NCBI GenBank assembly: GCA_020052215.1
Contig: JAGVPN010000473.1
Location: 1-5,240, forward strand
Direction: 5' to 3'
DNA from: Syntrophobacterales bacterium
GTDB lineage: Bacteria; Desulfobacterota; Desulfobaccia; Desulfobaccales; 0-14-0-80-60-11
Length of the DNA: 5,240 nt
The notes under the pieces are model-generated. The model saw only the letters and a program-made list of their open reading frames with translations, was not told the DNA's origin and did not search any database. The translations under genes and the position numbers were made by a program. Shown piece after piece: positions 4,425 to 5,240 of the stretch. Numbering within the stretch: the first letter of the stretch is position 1; each line of letters opens with the position of its first letter.

Positions 4425-4564
4425 ACGCGGGTTGGGTACCGCCTGACCTGGCTTCGTCACGGAGCTGCCTCTCTCTACATACGGGAGTTTCGGCCGCAGC
4501 CTATTCCCTTAGGGTGAACGAGGGCTCTCCTTACCGTGGTCGCGCCCCGCTGGGGCCGGAGAAT
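4370..4564. repeat. 195-bp segment closed by a 22-bp inverted repeat
   Basis: Positions 4370-4391 pair with 4543-4564 over 22 bp with a single mismatch (4376/4558). Each arm is also a small palindrome around GCCCC-AGC-GGGGC, so each can form its own hairpin or the two can pair together. The segment could be a large cruciform, the closing stem of a structured RNA, or the ends of a miniature mobile element. No flanking target duplication is visible. Confidence 0.75.
4392..4542 (-). ncRNA. Candidate bridge/seekRNA region of the IS110-family element
   Basis: This gene-free segment lies just past the transposase stop and is enclosed by the 22-bp inverted repeat. The minus-strand text has many short helices: CCC-UAA-GGG (around 4515-4506), AGCC with GGCU around it, GCC-AGGUCA-GGC (around 4458-4442), and CGCU-AA-AGCG (around 4404-4395). 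IS110/IS1111 recombinases use a non-coding RNA encoded at an end of the element to pair with target and donor DNA; a place directly 3' of the recombinase gene is that expected for the IS1111 group. From memory, the passages GGCAGCTCC and GGTACCCAACCCGCG resemble non-coding ends of related elements, but I could not verify this. Strand and boundaries are uncertain. Confidence 0.45.
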
Positions 4565-4580
4565 TTTTTAATTTTTTTTC
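4526..4580 (+). terminator. Plus-strand intrinsic terminator candidate
   Basis: On the plus strand TCTCC (4526-4530) can pair with GGAGA (4558-4562) around the hairpin GCCCC-GCT-GGGGC, followed at once by T6-AA-T8 (4564-4579). This would stop plus-strand transcription entering the convergent transposase gene. As all genes seen are on the minus strand, it would act on antisense or plus-strand non-coding RNA. Confidence 0.45.
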
Positions 4581-4611
4581 TTTAACTGCGCCTTTGCTTT
4601 TGGTTTTTTCA

Positions 4612-5240
4612 TTAAGTCGTTACCGGCTCCACCGTCTGCCCGATGGCCCAGATATAAGCCGCCAGTTCCCGGGCGATGGCGGTGACCATGGTGTTCTTAT
4701 GCTTGCCCCGGGCCAGGAAGCGGCGATACCGGGCGCATAGTCGAAGTTGGGCCTGCCAGGAAATCTGGCGGATCTTCTCCGGCAAGCCCTCCTGGCGCTG
4801 GAGCAAAGGCCGGGTGATCCGGGCTCGCAAGCGGTAGGCCCAGGCCGCCTCCACCAGGACCCGGCGGGCATGACCGTTGCCGGTTTTGGTGATTCGGCCC
4901 CGGCGCACCGAGGCGCCGCTGGAGTGTTCGGAGGGGACCAGCCCCAGATAGGCCATAAGTTCCTTGGGGTTGTTAAAGCGGCTCAGGTCCTCTAATTCGG
5001 CGGCCATGGTGGCCGCCACGATGAGCGAGACCCCCCGCAGGGCCTGGTAGGCGGCGACGAAGGGCGCCCGGCGCCATTGCGGCAGAAGCTCTTGGATCTG
5101 CCCGGTGAGGCGCTGCACCCGGGCGCTGGCCTCCCGCACCGCGTCCAGGTATTCCTGGAGGACGATCTGCTGGGCCGGGTGGTCCATGACTTGTTGCCCC
5201 AGCCAGCGCCAGTGGCCCCGGCCCCAGGTGGTCTTGCCGG
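4612..5240 (-). CDS. IS110-family transposase (recombinase), N-terminus beyond window edge
   Basis: The visible 208 residues are the linker and C-terminal domain of an IS110/IS116/IS902-type recombinase. Numbered from the methionine at 5187, the typical path is a helical linker DHPAQQIVLQEYLDAV (2-17), the helix-hairpin-like QALRGVSLIVAATMAAEL (48-65), the signature RFNNPKELMAYLGLVPSEHS (70-89) with SSG (89-91), which should hold the serine nucleophile, then RRGRITKTGNGHARRVLVEA (95-114) and an Arg-rich end. The frame stays open upstream through GKTTWGRGHWRWL to the right edge, so 5187 is an internal methionine; the RuvC-like DEDD domain lies outside. The gene ends normally at TAA (4612-4614). 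The element moves by RNA-guided recombination via a circular form. Its position just upstream of a broken prophage region marks the site as a hotspot for mobile DNA. Confidence 0.92.
   Translation of the reverse strand, partial: GKTTWGRGHWRWLGQQVMDHPAQQIVLQEYLDAVREASARVQRLTGQIQELLPQWRRAPFVAAYQALRGVSLIVAATMAAELEDLSRFNNPKELMAYLGLVPSEHSSGASVRRGRITKTGNGHARRVLVEAAWAYRLRARITRPLLQRQEGLPEKIRQISWQAQLRLCARYRRFLARGKHKNTMVTAIARELAAYIWAIGQTVEPVTT
4612..5240 (-). mobile_element. IS110/IS1111-family insertion sequence (partial)
   Basis: The transposase gene and its 3' non-coding flank define the element; it runs off the right edge. Elements of this family usually lack classical terminal inverted repeats and target duplications, so the left boundary cannot be fixed by eye. 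It probably lies between 4290 and 4564, if the inverted-repeat segment and the CACTCTGATAT copies belong to it. Confidence 0.7.

Overview
The window reads as a piece of a degraded or rearranged prophage in a GC-rich bacterial genome. Every protein gene I can support lies on the minus strand, so transcription runs from high to low coordinates. The coding parts are roughly 55-65% GC. The host cannot be named from this sequence; an environmental anaerobe of the Desulfobacterota type would fit the style of the genes, but that is only an impression.

From right to left (transcription order): an IS110-family transposase runs off the right edge (4612-5240). It is followed by 450 bp without a gene (4162-4611). 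That gap holds a structured segment enclosed by a 22-bp inverted repeat (4370-4564), which is a candidate bridge/seekRNA region of the IS, and a set of short direct and inverted repeats (4197-4332). Next comes a helix-turn-helix gene, probably the small terminase subunit, broken by a one-base frameshift (3698-4161). A 337-bp spacer with degenerate G-rich repeats follows (3361-3697). Then comes a large terminase gene that stops at the junction between its ATPase and nuclease domains (2431-3360). Directly after the break lies an AT-rich stretch with no ORF (about 2016-2430, roughly 35% GC by hand count).

The left third is a compact cluster: a 96-aa unknown protein (1525-1815), a 291-aa protein with a sigma-70 region-2-like segment (568-1443), a 92-aa zinc-ribbon protein (239-517) and an unknown protein cut by the left edge (1-224). 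Each has a good Shine-Dalgarno sequence and gaps are short, so they probably form one operon, perhaps a phage regulatory cluster built around the sigma-like protein.

The most notable observation is a pair of 52-nt leader elements (1474-1525 and 1846-1897), each ending exactly 30 nt before the start codon of its downstream gene. They are about 69% identical. All 16 differences either lie in an apical loop or keep base pairing (four compensatory double changes plus G-U-compatible changes) in the minus-strand RNA only. A symmetric internal loop is fully conserved. This looks like a duplicated cis-acting RNA element that I do not recognise. The same DNA also encodes two similar short peptides, so a leader-peptide explanation remains open.
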